The notes under the pieces were generated by a model. That model made no database searches. It worked only from the letters and a program-made list of their open reading frames with translations, and was not told the origin of the DNA. Shown here in pieces: positions 44,349 through 57,918 of a stretch of 64,000 nt of DNA (the first letter of the stretch is position 1; each line of letters begins with the position of its first letter). Source of the DNA: Marivita cryptomonadis (GTDB taxonomy: Bacteria > Pseudomonadota > Alphaproteobacteria > Rhodobacterales > Rhodobacteraceae); the NCBI RefSeq assembly GCF_002115725.1, contig NZ_JFKD01000009.1, positions 62,001 through 126,000 of the forward strand, given 5' to 3'. Position numbers and translations under genes: made by a program.

Positions 44349-44801
44349 ATGTCCGGCGACACCGATCTGATCAAACTCTATTCTGCACGCATTCTCGAAC
44401 TGGCGGCGGACATCCCGCATCATGCGCGGCTCGACACACCCGGTGCGACGGTCAAGAAACGGTCGCCGCTTTGCGGTTCGACCGTCACAGTGGACCTGAC
44501 GCTGGAAAACGGCACCGTCAGCGCGTTTGGCCAAGACGTCAAAGCCTGCGCTTTGGGTCAAGCAGCGGCGTCAGTTGTGGGCGGCGCAGTCATCGGGACA
44601 ACCCCTGATCAAATCACCAAGGCCCGCGATGAATTGCGTGTCATGCTCAAGGAAGACGGCCCCTCACCCTCTGCCCCTTTTGACGGACTCGAGGTGTTGC
44701 GACCGGCGGTGGCGTTCAAGAACCGCCATGCCTCGATCTTACTGACGCTTGAGGCTGCCTCCGATGCAGTGACACAGCTTGCAGAAACCCAAAGCGCCTG
44801 A
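44349..44801 (+). CDS. NifU/IscU-like iron-sulfur scaffold, atypical
   Basis: The 150-residue protein aligns with the IscU/NifU N-terminal domain: PLCGST (first Cys), KACALGQA (second Cys) and FKNRHASILL at the third position. IscU scaffolds have three Cys ligands; the third is replaced by Ala here, so cluster assembly as in IscU is not assured. Comparable proteins lacking that Cys are annotated in Rhodobacterales as scaffold-like. The ATG at 44349 follows GGGAAAG. Confidence 0.72.
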   Translation: MSGDTDLIKLYSARILELAADIPHHARLDTPGATVKKRSPLCGSTVTVDLTLENGTVSAFGQDVKACALGQAAASVVGGAVIGTTPDQITKARDELRVMLKEDGPSPSAPFDGLEVLRPAVAFKNRHASILLTLEAASDAVTQLAETQSA

Positions 44802-44830
44802 TTTCCAAAATTTTACCACCCAATAAAAAA

Positions 44831-44859
44831 ACCGCCGCACTTCGAAAAAAGGCGGCGGT
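44831..44859 (-). terminator. Terminator of the 44-residue membrane protein gene
   Basis: ACCGCCGC (44831-44838) pairs with GCGGCGGT (44852-44859), and the minus strand then reads TTTTTTTATTG. The strong T-tract on that side shows it serves a minus-strand transcript. Confidence 0.85.
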
Positions 44860-44987
44860 AAAGTAACGTGTTCGTTGGGGGCCATCAATGCTCTGAAGGC
44901 AGGCAACCTTCTGGGACAGGTGCATCAGTTGGGACAGGATGCGGATGAGCAATCAGGCAAAACACGCAGGCAGAAAAAGATAACAAG

Positions 44988-45122
44988 TCAGACAAGCACC
45001 GGCAGATGCAGCGCCGCAACCAACATCACCACCAAAGACATGGCCCCGAGCGCATCCTGAAGAAGCGGCGCATTGGTCTGGGCCTTTACGGCGTGAAGCG
45101 AGGTTTTGATCCGGTGCATCAT
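44988..45122 (-). CDS. Small membrane protein, 44 residues
   Basis: The product MMHRIKTSLHAVKAQTNAPL ... has a basic helix, then a hydrophobic segment (GAMSLVVMLVAALHLPVLV). A near-perfect AAGGAGG lies 8 nt before the ATG, and an intrinsic terminator (44831-44859) follows 130 bp downstream, which together support a real gene. It lies downstream of recG on the same strand. No function is known. Confidence 0.65.
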   Translation of the reverse strand: MMHRIKTSLHAVKAQTNAPLLQDALGAMSLVVMLVAALHLPVLV

Positions 45123-45208
45123 GGTTAAGTCCTCCTTGTTGCCCCTTTGTTCTCATATATTTTACCTGATGTAAAGAACTTAATGAGAACATTTGAGAAC
45201 AAAGGTGG

Positions 45209-49971
<4,763 letters not shown>

Positions 49972-49990
49972 TCATGGCCTGTGGGGCAGC

Positions 49991-50701
49991 CTATGCCCCG
50001 ATGGCCAGACGACCGGGTTCCTCGACCTCGGGATCGCGGAGGACATAGCCCCTGCCCCAGACGGTTTCTATGTGACTGCCATCGCCCGTTGCTTCGGACA
50101 GTTTCTTGCGAAGTTTACAGATGAACACGTCGATGATCTTGAGTTCGGGTTCATCCATTCCGCCGTAAAGGTGGTTCAGGAACATCTCTTTCGTGAGTGT
50201 CGTTCCCTTGCGCAGGCTGAGCAGTTCAAGCATCTGGTATTCCTTGCCTGTCAGATGGACAGCGCTGCCATCGACCTGCACTGTCTTGGCATCCAGATTG
50301 ACCTCGACCTTGCCGGTGCGAATGATCGACTGGGAATGTCCCTTGGACCTGCGAATAATCGCATGAATGCGCGCGATCAGTTCTTCGCGATGAAAGGGTT
50401 TGGTCAGGTAATCATCTGCACCGAAACCAAATCCCTTGATCTTGTCCTCGCTGGCGTCGTTGCCGGACAGGATCAGAATCGGCGTTTCGATCCGCGCAAG
50501 CCGCAATTGCCGCAAAACATCAAAGCCGTTCATGTCGGGCAGGTTCAGATCAAGAAGGATCAAATCGTAGTCATAAAGCTTGGCCAGATCGATGCCTTCT
50601 TCCCCCAGATCGGTGGAATAGACGTTCAGATTGGCATTGCCCAACATCAATTCGATGCTTTTCGACGTCGTCGGGTCATCTTCGACCAAGAGTACGCGCA
50701 T
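49991..50701 (-). CDS. ctrA: Master cell-cycle response regulator CtrA
   Basis: The 236-residue OmpR-type regulator has phospho-acceptor Asp51 ([13 protein letters not shown]), the conserved [20 protein letters not shown] and a winged-helix domain ([18 protein letters not shown] ... [10 protein letters not shown]). In alphaproteobacteria CtrA~P binds TTAA-N7-TTAA sites to control division, motility and, in Rhodobacterales, gene-transfer-agent genes. The ATG at 50701 gives the canonical MRVLLVEDD start. Two CtrA-like sites lie upstream, so autoregulation is likely. sciP is the gene immediately before it. Confidence 0.97.
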   Translation of the reverse strand: MRVLLVEDDPTTSKSIELMLGNANLNVYSTDLGEEGIDLAKLYDYDLILLDLNLPDMNGFDVLRQLRLARIETPILILSGNDASEDKIKGFGFGADDYLTKPFHREELIARIHAIIRRSKGHSQSIIRTGKVEVNLDAKTVQVDGSAVHLTGKEYQMLELLSLRKGTTLTKEMFLNHLYGGMDEPELKIIDVFICKLRKKLSEATGDGSHIETVWGRGYVLRDPEVEEPGRLAIGA

Positions 50702-50754
50702 CCAGTTTCTCCGCAATGTCAGCGTCCGGCATGGATCAGTCTGACCGCAAATAG

Positions 50755-50808
50755 TTAACCTTAAGTTAGCACCGAAACTTGACCAAAAACAACTTAAGAG
50801 TGTATTAA
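50755..50808 (-). promoter_or_regulatory. CtrA-binding-site-like sequences in front of ctrA
   Basis: TTAAGAGTGTATTAA (50794-50808) is an exact TTAA-N7-TTAA box. TTAACCTTAAGTTAG (50755-50769) matches TTAA-N7-TTAG. Both lie in the 117-bp interval between sciP and ctrA, 54 to 107 bp upstream of the ctrA start. Confidence 0.7.
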
Positions 50809-50818
50809 GATACCGTTC

Positions 50819-51091
50819 TCATCTAAATCGTTGTACGGCGGTCGCCTTGAGCGCGTCCCGACCGTGCAGCATGGACGCTGCAATCCAGGCGTCCAGCTCC
50901 TCTTCGCTGAGGTCATAACGCGTGAGCGCTTCTTTGCGAGAGATCAAGTGATGCACCACGGCATCCACCACGACAGCCTTGCGCGATGCCACCCAGCGAT
51001 AGGTATTGGGCGGTGGCAGATCGGCCTGTGAGAGGATTGTGCCATCGGCGAGCGTCACAGTCCGCGGGCCATTCGCTTTTTTAAGATACAT
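50819..51091 (-). CDS. sciP: CtrA inhibitor SciP (DUF1153)
   Basis: The 90-residue protein (MYLKKANGPRTVTLADGTILSQADLPPPNTYRWVASRKAVVVDAVV split across the chain) matches the SciP/DUF1153 family in length and motifs, including RWVASRKAVVV and the helical YDLSEEELDAW segment. In Caulobacter SciP binds CtrA and blocks recruitment of RNA polymerase. Its place directly upstream of ctrA on the same strand supports a joint cell-cycle role. The ATG at 51091 follows AAAGGGCCGGAAC; the frame extends further upstream without conservation. Confidence 0.9.
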   Translation of the reverse strand: MYLKKANGPRTVTLADGTILSQADLPPPNTYRWVASRKAVVVDAVVHHLISRKEALTRYDLSEEELDAWIAASMLHGRDALKATAVQRFR

Positions 51092-51172
51092 GTTCCGGCC
51101 CTTTCCAAGCCCAGTATTCCTGCTTGAGGCCACCTTTGCGCAAACAGACTTAATGTGACGTGAAGCCAAGGG

Positions 51173-51200
51173 TTGAGAGTATCTTGGATTTACCTATATT
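51173..51200 (+). promoter_or_regulatory. Candidate sigma70 promoter of mnmA
   Basis: TTGAGA (51173-51178) and TATATT (51195-51200) are separated by 16 bp, just upstream of the mnmA start at 51237. Confidence 0.5.
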
Positions 51201-51236
51201 TCGCCCGATCACCCCGACCTGCCCGGAGACACCCCA

Positions 51237-52376
51237 ATGGCACTCGATGCGCCGACCCTAAATTCGCTTGGATTCGCCAAGCCCCCATCGGAGACCCGCG
51301 TCGTTGTGGCGATGTCGGGCGGCGTGGACAGTTCGGTTGTCGCGGCGCAACTGGCCGAGGAAGGCTATGATGTCGTTGGGGTGACGCTTCAGCTTTATGA
51401 TCACGGGGCGGCGTTGGCCAAGAAAGGCGCATGCTGTGCAGGGCTCGACATTCACGATGCGCGCCGCGTGGCCGAGGATATGGGCTTTCCGCATTATGTT
51501 CTGGATTACGAAAACATCTTCAAGGATGCCGTGATCGACGAATTCGCCGACAGCTATCTGGCGGGCGCGACCCCGGTGCCCTGCATTCGCTGCAACGAGC
51601 GGGTAAAGTTCAAGGATCTGCTCGAAACCGCCAAGGATCTGGAGGCCGATTGCATGGCGACCGGCCATTACATCCAGCGCAAGATGGGCGAACACGGCCC
51701 CGAACTGCACAGCGCCGAAGACGCGAACCGCGACCAAAGCTATTTCCTGTTCTCGACCACACCCGAACAGCTGGATTACCTGCGCTTTCCGCTGGGCCAT
51801 CTGCCGTCCAAGGACGCGACCCGTGAACTGGCGGCACGCTATGGTTTGCAGGTGGCGGACAAGCCCGACAGTCAGGACATCTGTTTCGTACCAAACGGCA
51901 ATTACGCGCAGGTGATCGAAAAGCTGCGCCCCGGTGCTGCGGAACCGGGCGATATCGTGCATGCCGATGGCCGCGTGCTGGGTACCCACAACGGGGTCAT
52001 TCACTACACCATCGGACAGCGCCGCGGCCTTGGCATCGGCGGGCTGGAAGAGCCGCTTTACGTGGTCAAGCTCGACGTGGACGCAAAGCAGGTGATCGTT
52101 GGTCCGAAAGACCTGCTGTCCACCCGCACCATCCCGGTTCGTGAAATCAACTGGCTGGGCGATACGCCCCTCACCAGCCAGACCGAGTGGCATGTGTCCG
52201 TGAAAGTGCGGTCCACACGCCCACCACGCGAAGCGATCATCCGCCCGCTTTCGGACACCACCGCAGAGGTCGAACTCCTGACCCCGGAAGAAGGCGTGTC
52301 CCCGGGGCAGGCCTGCGTGTTCTATCAAACCGAAAGCAGTCGCATCCTTGGTGGTGGCTGGATCTGGCGCGGCTGA
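51237..52376 (+). CDS. mnmA: tRNA-specific 2-thiouridylase MnmA
   Basis: The 379-residue enzyme puts sulfur on U34 of Lys, Glu and Gln tRNAs. It has the PP-loop [14 protein letters not shown] (residues about 26-39), the catalytic cysteine pair in [11 protein letters not shown] and DICFVPNG, and the ATGHYIQ segment. The start ATG follows CCCGGAGACACCCCA. It is divergent from sciP. Confidence 0.96.
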   Translation: MALDAPTLNSLGFAKPPSETRVVVAMSGGVDSSVVAAQLAEEGYDVVGVTLQLYDHGAALAKKGACCAGLDIHDARRVAEDMGFPHYVLDYENIFKDAVIDEFADSYLAGATPVPCIRCNERVKFKDLLETAKDLEADCMATGHYIQRKMGEHGPELHSAEDANRDQSYFLFSTTPEQLDYLRFPLGHLPSKDATRELAARYGLQVADKPDSQDICFVPNGNYAQVIEKLRPGAAEPGDIVHADGRVLGTHNGVIHYTIGQRRGLGIGGLEEPLYVVKLDVDAKQVIVGPKDLLSTRTIPVREINWLGDTPLTSQTEWHVSVKVRSTRPPREAIIRPLSDTTAEVELLTPEEGVSPGQACVFYQTESSRILGGGWIWRG

Positions 52377-52445
52377 CCGAAAACCATTGCGTCCGGGCCA
52401 CGCTTCTTCCACCTTGGGAAAGAGCAGAGAAAAGACCCGCCCCCG

Positions 52446-54245
52446 ATGTCCGAGCCTGTCAGCGCCCATGTCATCTGCATCGTGCCCAAGCTGGGCGCGA
52501 GCGTGGGCGGTGGCAAGATCAACGCGGTTTTCACGCGGATGAACCTTCTGGCAAACAAAGCCGACACCAAGGTCACGCTCCTTAATCTGCAACATGGCTG
52601 CAATCAGAAGATCGCCTTTGCAGAGCTGGTCGCGTCCGGATTGCTGGACTCAAAGATTGCACATCAGTCGATCTATGAACTGTGCGTCTCGCCCCAGACA
52701 ACACTTCGGGATGGGCCATCCCTGCCTGATTGGGACGACACCCGGTCTCAACACGGCAGCAAAGAACGCGTCATCTATCTAAGAAATGGCGTTCCAGTGA
52801 TGCGGGACAGCAACGAACACACTATCGCCGGTGTGCAGACCACCCGGCACCTGCTGACGGATCCTGAACGTGACATCCGGTTGAAATACCTTGACGACGC
52901 GCTGGTCGAAAGCCGCGAAGCCTTTGGCGATGGGTTCGTCGACAAGGTGGCCTTTGTCGGGGGGCACCCCGCTTGCCGCACGCGGCGCGAACACGGCCGG
53001 TTGATCGAGGTCGAAGATTTCGGCTTGGGCCAAACCTATTCCGACGAGATCATCCATCACCGTGTTTTGGTGCACCGGTACTTTCCTGAAGATGCGATCG
53101 TGTTCATCGACGGCATCACGTCGTCTCATCTTTCCCACCCGATCCCGGCGCGAAAGGTGTTGTTCCTGCACGCCGATCACCGCAACCCAACGGGCAAGAT
53201 CGTGCCCCGGTCACGTGGCTTGATCGAAGCATTCGACGGTGACGCGATCATCACTGCGACCCATGCCCACAAGCAGCGATTGGATGCCGAACTGGCGCAC
53301 ACGACACCGGTGCGGGTGATCCCGCATTATACCGATGCGGCGGCAACACCCGGCGCACCCCGCAAGGACATCTGCACTGTGTCCCGGTTGGAGTTAACGG
53401 GAAAACCAATCCATCAATGTATCGAGGCCTTTGTCCGGATCATGCATCTGATCCCCGACACCAATTACCTGATCTATGGTGCAGGTTTGGGCGAGGCCCG
53501 GCTGCAACAGTTGATTGACCATCATGATTGCGGAAACCGGGTGCGATTGATGGGGCATACGGCAAACGCACCCGAGGTGTTCAGCCAAAGCCTGTTTTCC
53601 CTTGCCCCGACAATGACGGAAGGCTTTGGCTTGGCGCTGCTCGAAGCGCTGACCTGCGACTGCCCAGTCATCAGCTTTGATGTGGATTACGGCCCGCGCG
53701 AGTTGATCCGATCCGGCGAGAATGGCGAATTGGTGCAACCCAGAGATCTCGATGCCATCGCGGCGGCCATCCTTAAGGTCCATGCCGACCGCGACCGATA
53801 TGCGTCAGGCTGTGCCGCGTCAGTGGAGTACTACTCTTTCGACAGGTACCGGGACCGCTATCATCAACTGATCGACGATCTGGTGGCTAACCGGTTCTAT
53901 TTCGATTTGTCCGCGCGTGATCTCAAAGGGGAGACGCTGCGCGCGCTGGATAAGGCTCCGGCGCAACACAGGGATCGGTTGCTGGATCTCTATATCCACC
54001 AATGCCATCTAAGCCGCGATCTGGGCAGCATGTATGACGGGTTCCGGCAAAAGATCGCGCTGCGCCCGAAAGACCAGCGTCCCATCGTGCGCTGCATCTG
54101 GCTTAGCCGTCGGTTGGGGCGCGATGCCGAATGCCGCGCACATCTGGACCTGTTTGCGCAACGGTTTCCGGATCAGCACGCGGATTTCGTCGCGCGCTAT
54201 CCCGACTTCATTGAATTGGCGGATGCTGTGGAAGGTCTGGCGTAA
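52446..54245 (+). CDS. GT4-type glycosyltransferase (TagE/GtfA-like)
   Basis: The 599-residue protein has the C-terminal GT4 half: CTVSRLELTGKPIHQCIEAF, LIYGAGLGEARLQQLI, GHTANAPEVFSQSLFSLAPTMTEGFGLALLEAL. The Glu-x7-Glu-type motif is EGFGLALLE. The N-terminal half is long and reminiscent of the poly(glycerol phosphate) glucosyltransferase group. It probably builds surface glycans; donor and acceptor are unknown. It follows mnmA by 69 bp. Confidence 0.82.
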   Translation: MSEPVSAHVICIVPKLGASVGGGKINAVFTRMNLLANKADTKVTLLNLQHGCNQKIAFAELVASGLLDSKIAHQSIYELCVSPQTTLRDGPSLPDWDDTRSQHGSKERVIYLRNGVPVMRDSNEHTIAGVQTTRHLLTDPERDIRLKYLDDALVESREAFGDGFVDKVAFVGGHPACRTRREHGRLIEVEDFGLGQTYSDEIIHHRVLVHRYFPEDAIVFIDGITSSHLSHPIPARKVLFLHADHRNPTGKIVPRSRGLIEAFDGDAIITATHAHKQRLDAELAHTTPVRVIPHYTDAAATPGAPRKDICTVSRLELTGKPIHQCIEAFVRIMHLIPDTNYLIYGAGLGEARLQQLIDHHDCGNRVRLMGHTANAPEVFSQSLFSLAPTMTEGFGLALLEALTCDCPVISFDVDYGPRELIRSGENGELVQPRDLDAIAAAILKVHADRDRYASGCAASVEYYSFDRYRDRYHQLIDDLVANRFYFDLSARDLKGETLRALDKAPAQHRDRLLDLYIHQCHLSRDLGSMYDGFRQKIALRPKDQRPIVRCIWLSRRLGRDAECRAHLDLFAQRFPDQHADFVARYPDFIELADAVEGLA

Positions 54246-54251
54246 ACCCGG

Positions 54252-54917
54252 TCAGAGGTTGCACTTGTCCCGCATAAAGGCCAGAGCCACCGAAAGGCCG
54301 TCGGGCGCGATACCATGCGCGGTGCCCTTCATGATATGGGCATAGACGTCTTCCCAGCCAGCCTTTTGCAGCGCATCAGCGGCCTCGGGCAGTGATTGCG
54401 GCGGCACGACATCGTCCTGATCGCCATGCACCAGAAGGATCGGGAACCGGCTTTCGACCTCGTCGGCCAACAACTCGGGCGCCAGCAGACGGCCCGAGAA
54501 CGCCACCATTCCGGCAATCGGGTCTTCGCGACGGGGCGCCACGTGCAACCCCATCATGGTGCCTTGGCTGAAGCCGAACAAAACCACCTGTTCCGGCAAC
54601 AGGTCTTCATCCACCATCAGCGCATCGAGAAACGCATTCAGATCGTCCACCGCGCGCGCCATGCCCGCCATCGATTCTTCCTCGGACGAACCATCAATCC
54701 ACGGGATCGGGAACCACTGGAATCCAAACGGCGAACCGGCGCAGGCTTCGGGCGCATCGGGGGCTACGAACATCGTGTCCGGCAGGTGTTCGCCCAAAGG
54801 ATCGGCCAGTCCCAAAAGGTCGGCCCCATTGGCCCCGTAGCCGTGCAGGAACACCACTGCAGACCGGGTTTCCCCGGATACCGCGTCTTTGCGCTCTGCG
54901 TTCAAAACCCGTGTCAT
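54252..54917 (-). CDS. Phospholipase/carboxylesterase-family alpha/beta hydrolase
   Basis: The 221-residue protein has the family oxyanion motif FLHGYGANGADL, the nucleophile elbow FGFSQGTMMGL, and the acid and His in HGDQDDVVP and AHGIAPDGL. It hydrolyses short-chain esters or thioesters. The ATG at 54917 overlaps the AlkA-like gene stop by ATGA and follows AGAGGGGATC. It converges on the glycosyltransferase gene. Confidence 0.88.
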   Translation of the reverse strand: MTRVLNAERKDAVSGETRSAVVFLHGYGANGADLLGLADPLGEHLPDTMFVAPDAPEACAGSPFGFQWFPIPWIDGSSEEESMAGMARAVDDLNAFLDALMVDEDLLPEQVVLFGFSQGTMMGLHVAPRREDPIAGMVAFSGRLLAPELLADEVESRFPILLVHGDQDDVVPPQSLPEAADALQKAGWEDVYAHIMKGTAHGIAPDGLSVALAFMRDKCNL

Positions 54918-55543
54918 GCGATCCCCTCTCGGTCTTTTGCCACATGGTAGTAGGCCCAGAGCGCACGCGCCGCAACCGATCTCCACGGGCTCCACGCCTC
55001 GGCCATCTGGCGCAGCGGTTTTTCCTTGGGCCGTTCGGGCAGATCGAACAAAACCCGGGCACTTTCCTGCAAGGCCAGATCACCGGGCGCGAACACATCG
55101 GCACGACCGAGCGAAAACATCGCGTAGATCTCGGCCGTCCAGACGCCGATCCCCGTGACAGCCGTCAGTGTCTTGATGACCTCGTCATTCGAGGCATGGC
55201 GCAGCGCGTCATAGTCAATCCCGGCCTCGGCCAAGGCACAAGCATAGCGCGCCTTCTGGCGGCTGAGACCCAGATCGCGCAACGCGTCCTGATCCAGACG
55301 CAGCACCGCGTCGGGTGTCACCGCGCCTGCCTCCTCCAGCTTGGCCCAGATCGCACGGGCAGACGCGACGCTGACCTGCTGGCTGACAATCGCGCTAAGG
55401 AGTTGTGCAAACCCGTCGGGCCTGCGGCGTAGGGGCAGGTCTCCGGTCTGCTCCAACGCATGGGCAAAGCGCGGCTCGGTCTTGGCAAGCCATTCCGCAC
55501 CTTCGGCCACACAAGCCTCTGTTTCGATCAGGCGTCCAACCAA
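54914..55543 (-). CDS. alkA: DNA-3-methyladenine glycosylase II (AlkA-like)
   Basis: This 209-residue HhH-GPD glycosylase removes alkylated bases. It has SAIVSQQVSVASARAIW, the hairpin LTAVTGIGVWTAEIY and the catalytic aspartate in DVFAPGDLALQESA. It is shorter than E. coli AlkA, lacking its N-terminal domain, as is common in alphaproteobacteria. A TTG start at 55543 with GGAGACACGG upstream is the best supported and overlaps the cobK end by 16 bases. Confidence 0.85.
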   Translation of the reverse strand: MVGRLIETEACVAEGAEWLAKTEPRFAHALEQTGDLPLRRRPDGFAQLLSAIVSQQVSVASARAIWAKLEEAGAVTPDAVLRLDQDALRDLGLSRQKARYACALAEAGIDYDALRHASNDEVIKTLTAVTGIGVWTAEIYAMFSLGRADVFAPGDLALQESARVLFDLPERPKEKPLRQMAEAWSPWRSVAARALWAYYHVAKDREGIA

Positions 55544-56268
55544 AGCCGTGTCTCCAACCAGTTCAAAGCGTCCTCGACCGACGGCACCACCGGCCCCGCC
55601 ATGCTATGCGGTCGCGCCACCATATAGACCGGCAGCCCCAGCGCCCGCGCCGCCGCGATCTTGGGCCAACCGCCCGGACCTCCTGCATTGCGGGTCAGCA
55701 CCGCGTCGATCCGAAACCTGCGCATAAGCGCGATTTCCTGCGCCACGGTAAAGGGGGCGGTTCCGTGCAGGTAACGGCCATTGAGCAAGGGAAACGCATC
55801 GCGGTGGTCGGTCAATTGCCGCACGAAAAGATACGCATGACGCAAAGCACGCAAGTCAGGCAACGCCTGTCGGCCAAGGGTCACAAGAACCCGAGAACCT
55901 GCAGGAATGCGGGTTGCTGCCTCGCGTGCGGACCGCAGGGGAATCCATTTGTCGCGGGATGTCCGACGCCATGTCGGACGCGCGATGGTCAGGCTGTGCA
56001 CACCGGCCTGCACCGCAACGCGCGCGCCCAGCTGAAAAGACGCGGCATCACAGGGATGTGGTGCCAGAACCAGCGCATCCGCAGTCTGGGCAAGCTCTGA
56101 CAGCGTCGCATGATCCGATGCACCCTGCCCGGTCACCCGGTCGCGGGTCGGCAACCACAGCCGAGATCTGCCGCCCAGCCGTATCGCCAGATCACGCGCT
56201 TCGGCAGATCCGCCAAGGATCACCACCTGCCCATGCCGGGCGGAATTGGAGCCGTCAAAATCCCTCAT
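55528..56268 (-). CDS. cobK: Precorrin-6A reductase CobK/CbiJ
   Basis: The 246-residue protein reduces precorrin-6A in cobalamin synthesis using NADPH. It shows VVILGGSAEARDLA at the N-terminus, PGG-containing RNAGGPGGWPKIAAARALGLPVYMVARP near the end, and the TLGRQALPDL segment. It is isolated from other cob genes in this window. The ATG at 56268 (MRDFDGSN) is preferred over the longer frame. Confidence 0.86.
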   Translation of the reverse strand: MRDFDGSNSARHGQVVILGGSAEARDLAIRLGGRSRLWLPTRDRVTGQGASDHATLSELAQTADALVLAPHPCDAASFQLGARVAVQAGVHSLTIARPTWRRTSRDKWIPLRSAREAATRIPAGSRVLVTLGRQALPDLRALRHAYLFVRQLTDHRDAFPLLNGRYLHGTAPFTVAQEIALMRRFRIDAVLTRNAGGPGGWPKIAAARALGLPVYMVARPHSMAGPVVPSVEDALNWLETRLWLDA

Positions 56269-56357
56269 CGGCAACCGCTTACAAAACCACGGGACAAAGC
56301 GCCACGGAGCGTTGCGCACACTTGCAGGAAATTGAATTTGGACCTACGGCTGCTGTC

Positions 56358-57596
56358 ATGAGCACACTTGACCACGCCACCCCCGACGACGCCACAGAAA
56401 ACCGCCGCGCCAAGCGCAACGTGTTTGTTCTGGTCTTGGCCCAAGCCATCTTGGGCGCACAGATGCCAATGCTGTTCACGGTGGGTGGTTTGGCCGGGCA
56501 ATCGCTGGCGTCGAACATCTGCTTTGCGACGCTGCCGATTTCGCTGATCGTTCTGGGGTCGATGACAACCGCGACGCCGATCTCGGCCTTCATGCAGAAA
56601 TACGGCCGTCGCGCCGGGTTCTCTGTCGGCGCGTTAGGCGGTGCATTGGGCGGGGCCATCGGGGCATACGGTCTTTACATCGCATCCTTCCCGGTCTTTC
56701 TCTTGGGCAGCTTTCTGACCGGAATCTATATGTCCGCACAGGGGTTTTACCGCTTTGCCGCCGCCGACACTGCCACAGATGAATACCGCCCCAAGGCGAT
56801 TTCCTATGTTATGGCGGGTGGACTTGCGGCCGCGATCCTTGGGCCGCAATTGGTGAAAGCCACCGCCGATTGGTATGTCGTACCGTTCCTAGGCACTTAC
56901 TTTGCGGTGATCGTGCTGAATGTGATCGGATCAACGCTGTTTCTGTTCCTCGACATTCCAAAGCCCAAAGCGCCCCAAGCCGACGATCCCAAGGGGCGCA
57001 GCCGGATGGAGCTGCTCAAGACGCCCCGCATCGCCGTGGCAATCATCTGCGGCATGGTCACCTATGCGCTGATGAACCTTGTTATGACGTCGACGCCCTT
57101 GGCCGTGGTGGGATGTGGCTACACCGCCAACAACGCCGCCGACATCGTGTCTGCGCATGTTCTCGCGATGTTTATTCCGTCGTTCTTTACCGGGCACCTG
57201 ATCGTGCGCTTCGGCGTGGAAAAGATCGTCGCAACAGGCTTGGTAATCCTTGCCGCTGCCGGGGCTGTTGCCCTGCATGGAGTCGCCATTGAGAACTTCT
57301 ACGTCGCCCTGATCCTGCTGGGCTTTGGCTGGAACTTCGGCTTCATCGGAGCCACCGCCATGCTGACCGCCGCACATGAACCGCATGAGCGCGGCCGCGT
57401 GCAGGGCATGAACGACGTGCTCGTGTTCGGCGGTGTGACGATGGCGTCATTGGCCTCGGGTGGGTTGCTGAACTGTTCCGGCGGCACCCCGGTCGAGGGC
57501 TGGAGTGCGGTGAACATGGCGATGGCACCGTTCCTGATGCTGGCGGGTGGATCGCTGATCTGGCTGATGTTCCAGTCGAAAGAGCGCACGGTTTAA
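56358..57596 (+). CDS. Major facilitator superfamily transporter
   Basis: The 412-residue protein has twelve predicted membrane segments and the MFS loop motif (FMQKYGRRAGFSVGALGGALGG). The N-terminal VLAQAILGAQMPMLFTVGGLAGQSLA and the EPHERGRVQGMNDVLVFGG loop resemble a group of uncharacterised MFS proteins of alphaproteobacteria. The substrate is unknown. The ATG at 56358 is at the right place for an MFS N-terminus; the upstream frame runs antisense through cobK. Confidence 0.88.
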   Translation: MSTLDHATPDDATENRRAKRNVFVLVLAQAILGAQMPMLFTVGGLAGQSLASNICFATLPISLIVLGSMTTATPISAFMQKYGRRAGFSVGALGGALGGAIGAYGLYIASFPVFLLGSFLTGIYMSAQGFYRFAAADTATDEYRPKAISYVMAGGLAAAILGPQLVKATADWYVVPFLGTYFAVIVLNVIGSTLFLFLDIPKPKAPQADDPKGRSRMELLKTPRIAVAIICGMVTYALMNLVMTSTPLAVVGCGYTANNAADIVSAHVLAMFIPSFFTGHLIVRFGVEKIVATGLVILAAAGAVALHGVAIENFYVALILLGFGWNFGFIGATAMLTAAHEPHERGRVQGMNDVLVFGGVTMASLASGGLLNCSGGTPVEGWSAVNMAMAPFLMLAGGSLIWLMFQSKERTV

Positions 57597-57674
57597 GGGT
57601 CAGGTCGGGCTTAAGACCTTCTTCAGAGTTTAGGCTCAGAGTGACCGGCAGTTTCCACCAGAACGGTGTCTGCC

Positions 57675-57917
57675 ATGCCTCGATATCTGATCCTTGCCCT
57701 GCCCCTGCTCGCCGCCTGCCAGCACTATGACAAAGCCGCGCATTTCGCTGCCGGGGCTGCGGTGTCGCACTTCGTGACGCAGGAAACCGGCAACCCGACG
57801 GCGGGATGTCTGGCGACCATTGGTGTCGGGGTGCTCAAGGAATTGGTCGACGATGTTGTCGACCCGGCGGACATCGTGGCCACAGGGTTGGGATGCAGCG
57901 TGGCGCTCGCGTTTTGA
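57675..57917 (+). CDS. Small lipoprotein of unknown function
   Basis: The 80-residue protein has a lipoprotein signal with lipobox LLAAC (MPRYLILALPLLAACQHYD). It then has a Gly/Ala-rich segment with hydrophobic helices (HFAAGAAVSHFVTQ ... GCLATIGVGVLKELVDDVVDPADIVATGLGCSVALAF) like the DUF4879/YfiM-type small lipoproteins. The function is unknown. A GTG nine bases upstream is an alternative start. It is convergent with the squalene-synthase-like gene. Confidence 0.65.
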   Translation: MPRYLILALPLLAACQHYDKAAHFAAGAAVSHFVTQETGNPTAGCLATIGVGVLKELVDDVVDPADIVATGLGCSVALAF

Positions 57918-57918
57918 C

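Noticed and set aside
44716-44952. A 78-codon minus-strand frame between the NifU-like gene and the small membrane protein
   Set aside because: It runs through the strong intrinsic terminator at 44831-44859 and has no ribosome site.
55914-56357. A 148-codon N-terminal extension of the MFS transporter frame
   Set aside because: It lies antisense to cobK and is hydrophilic and compositionally unlike the transporter. The ATG at 56358 gives the usual MFS start.
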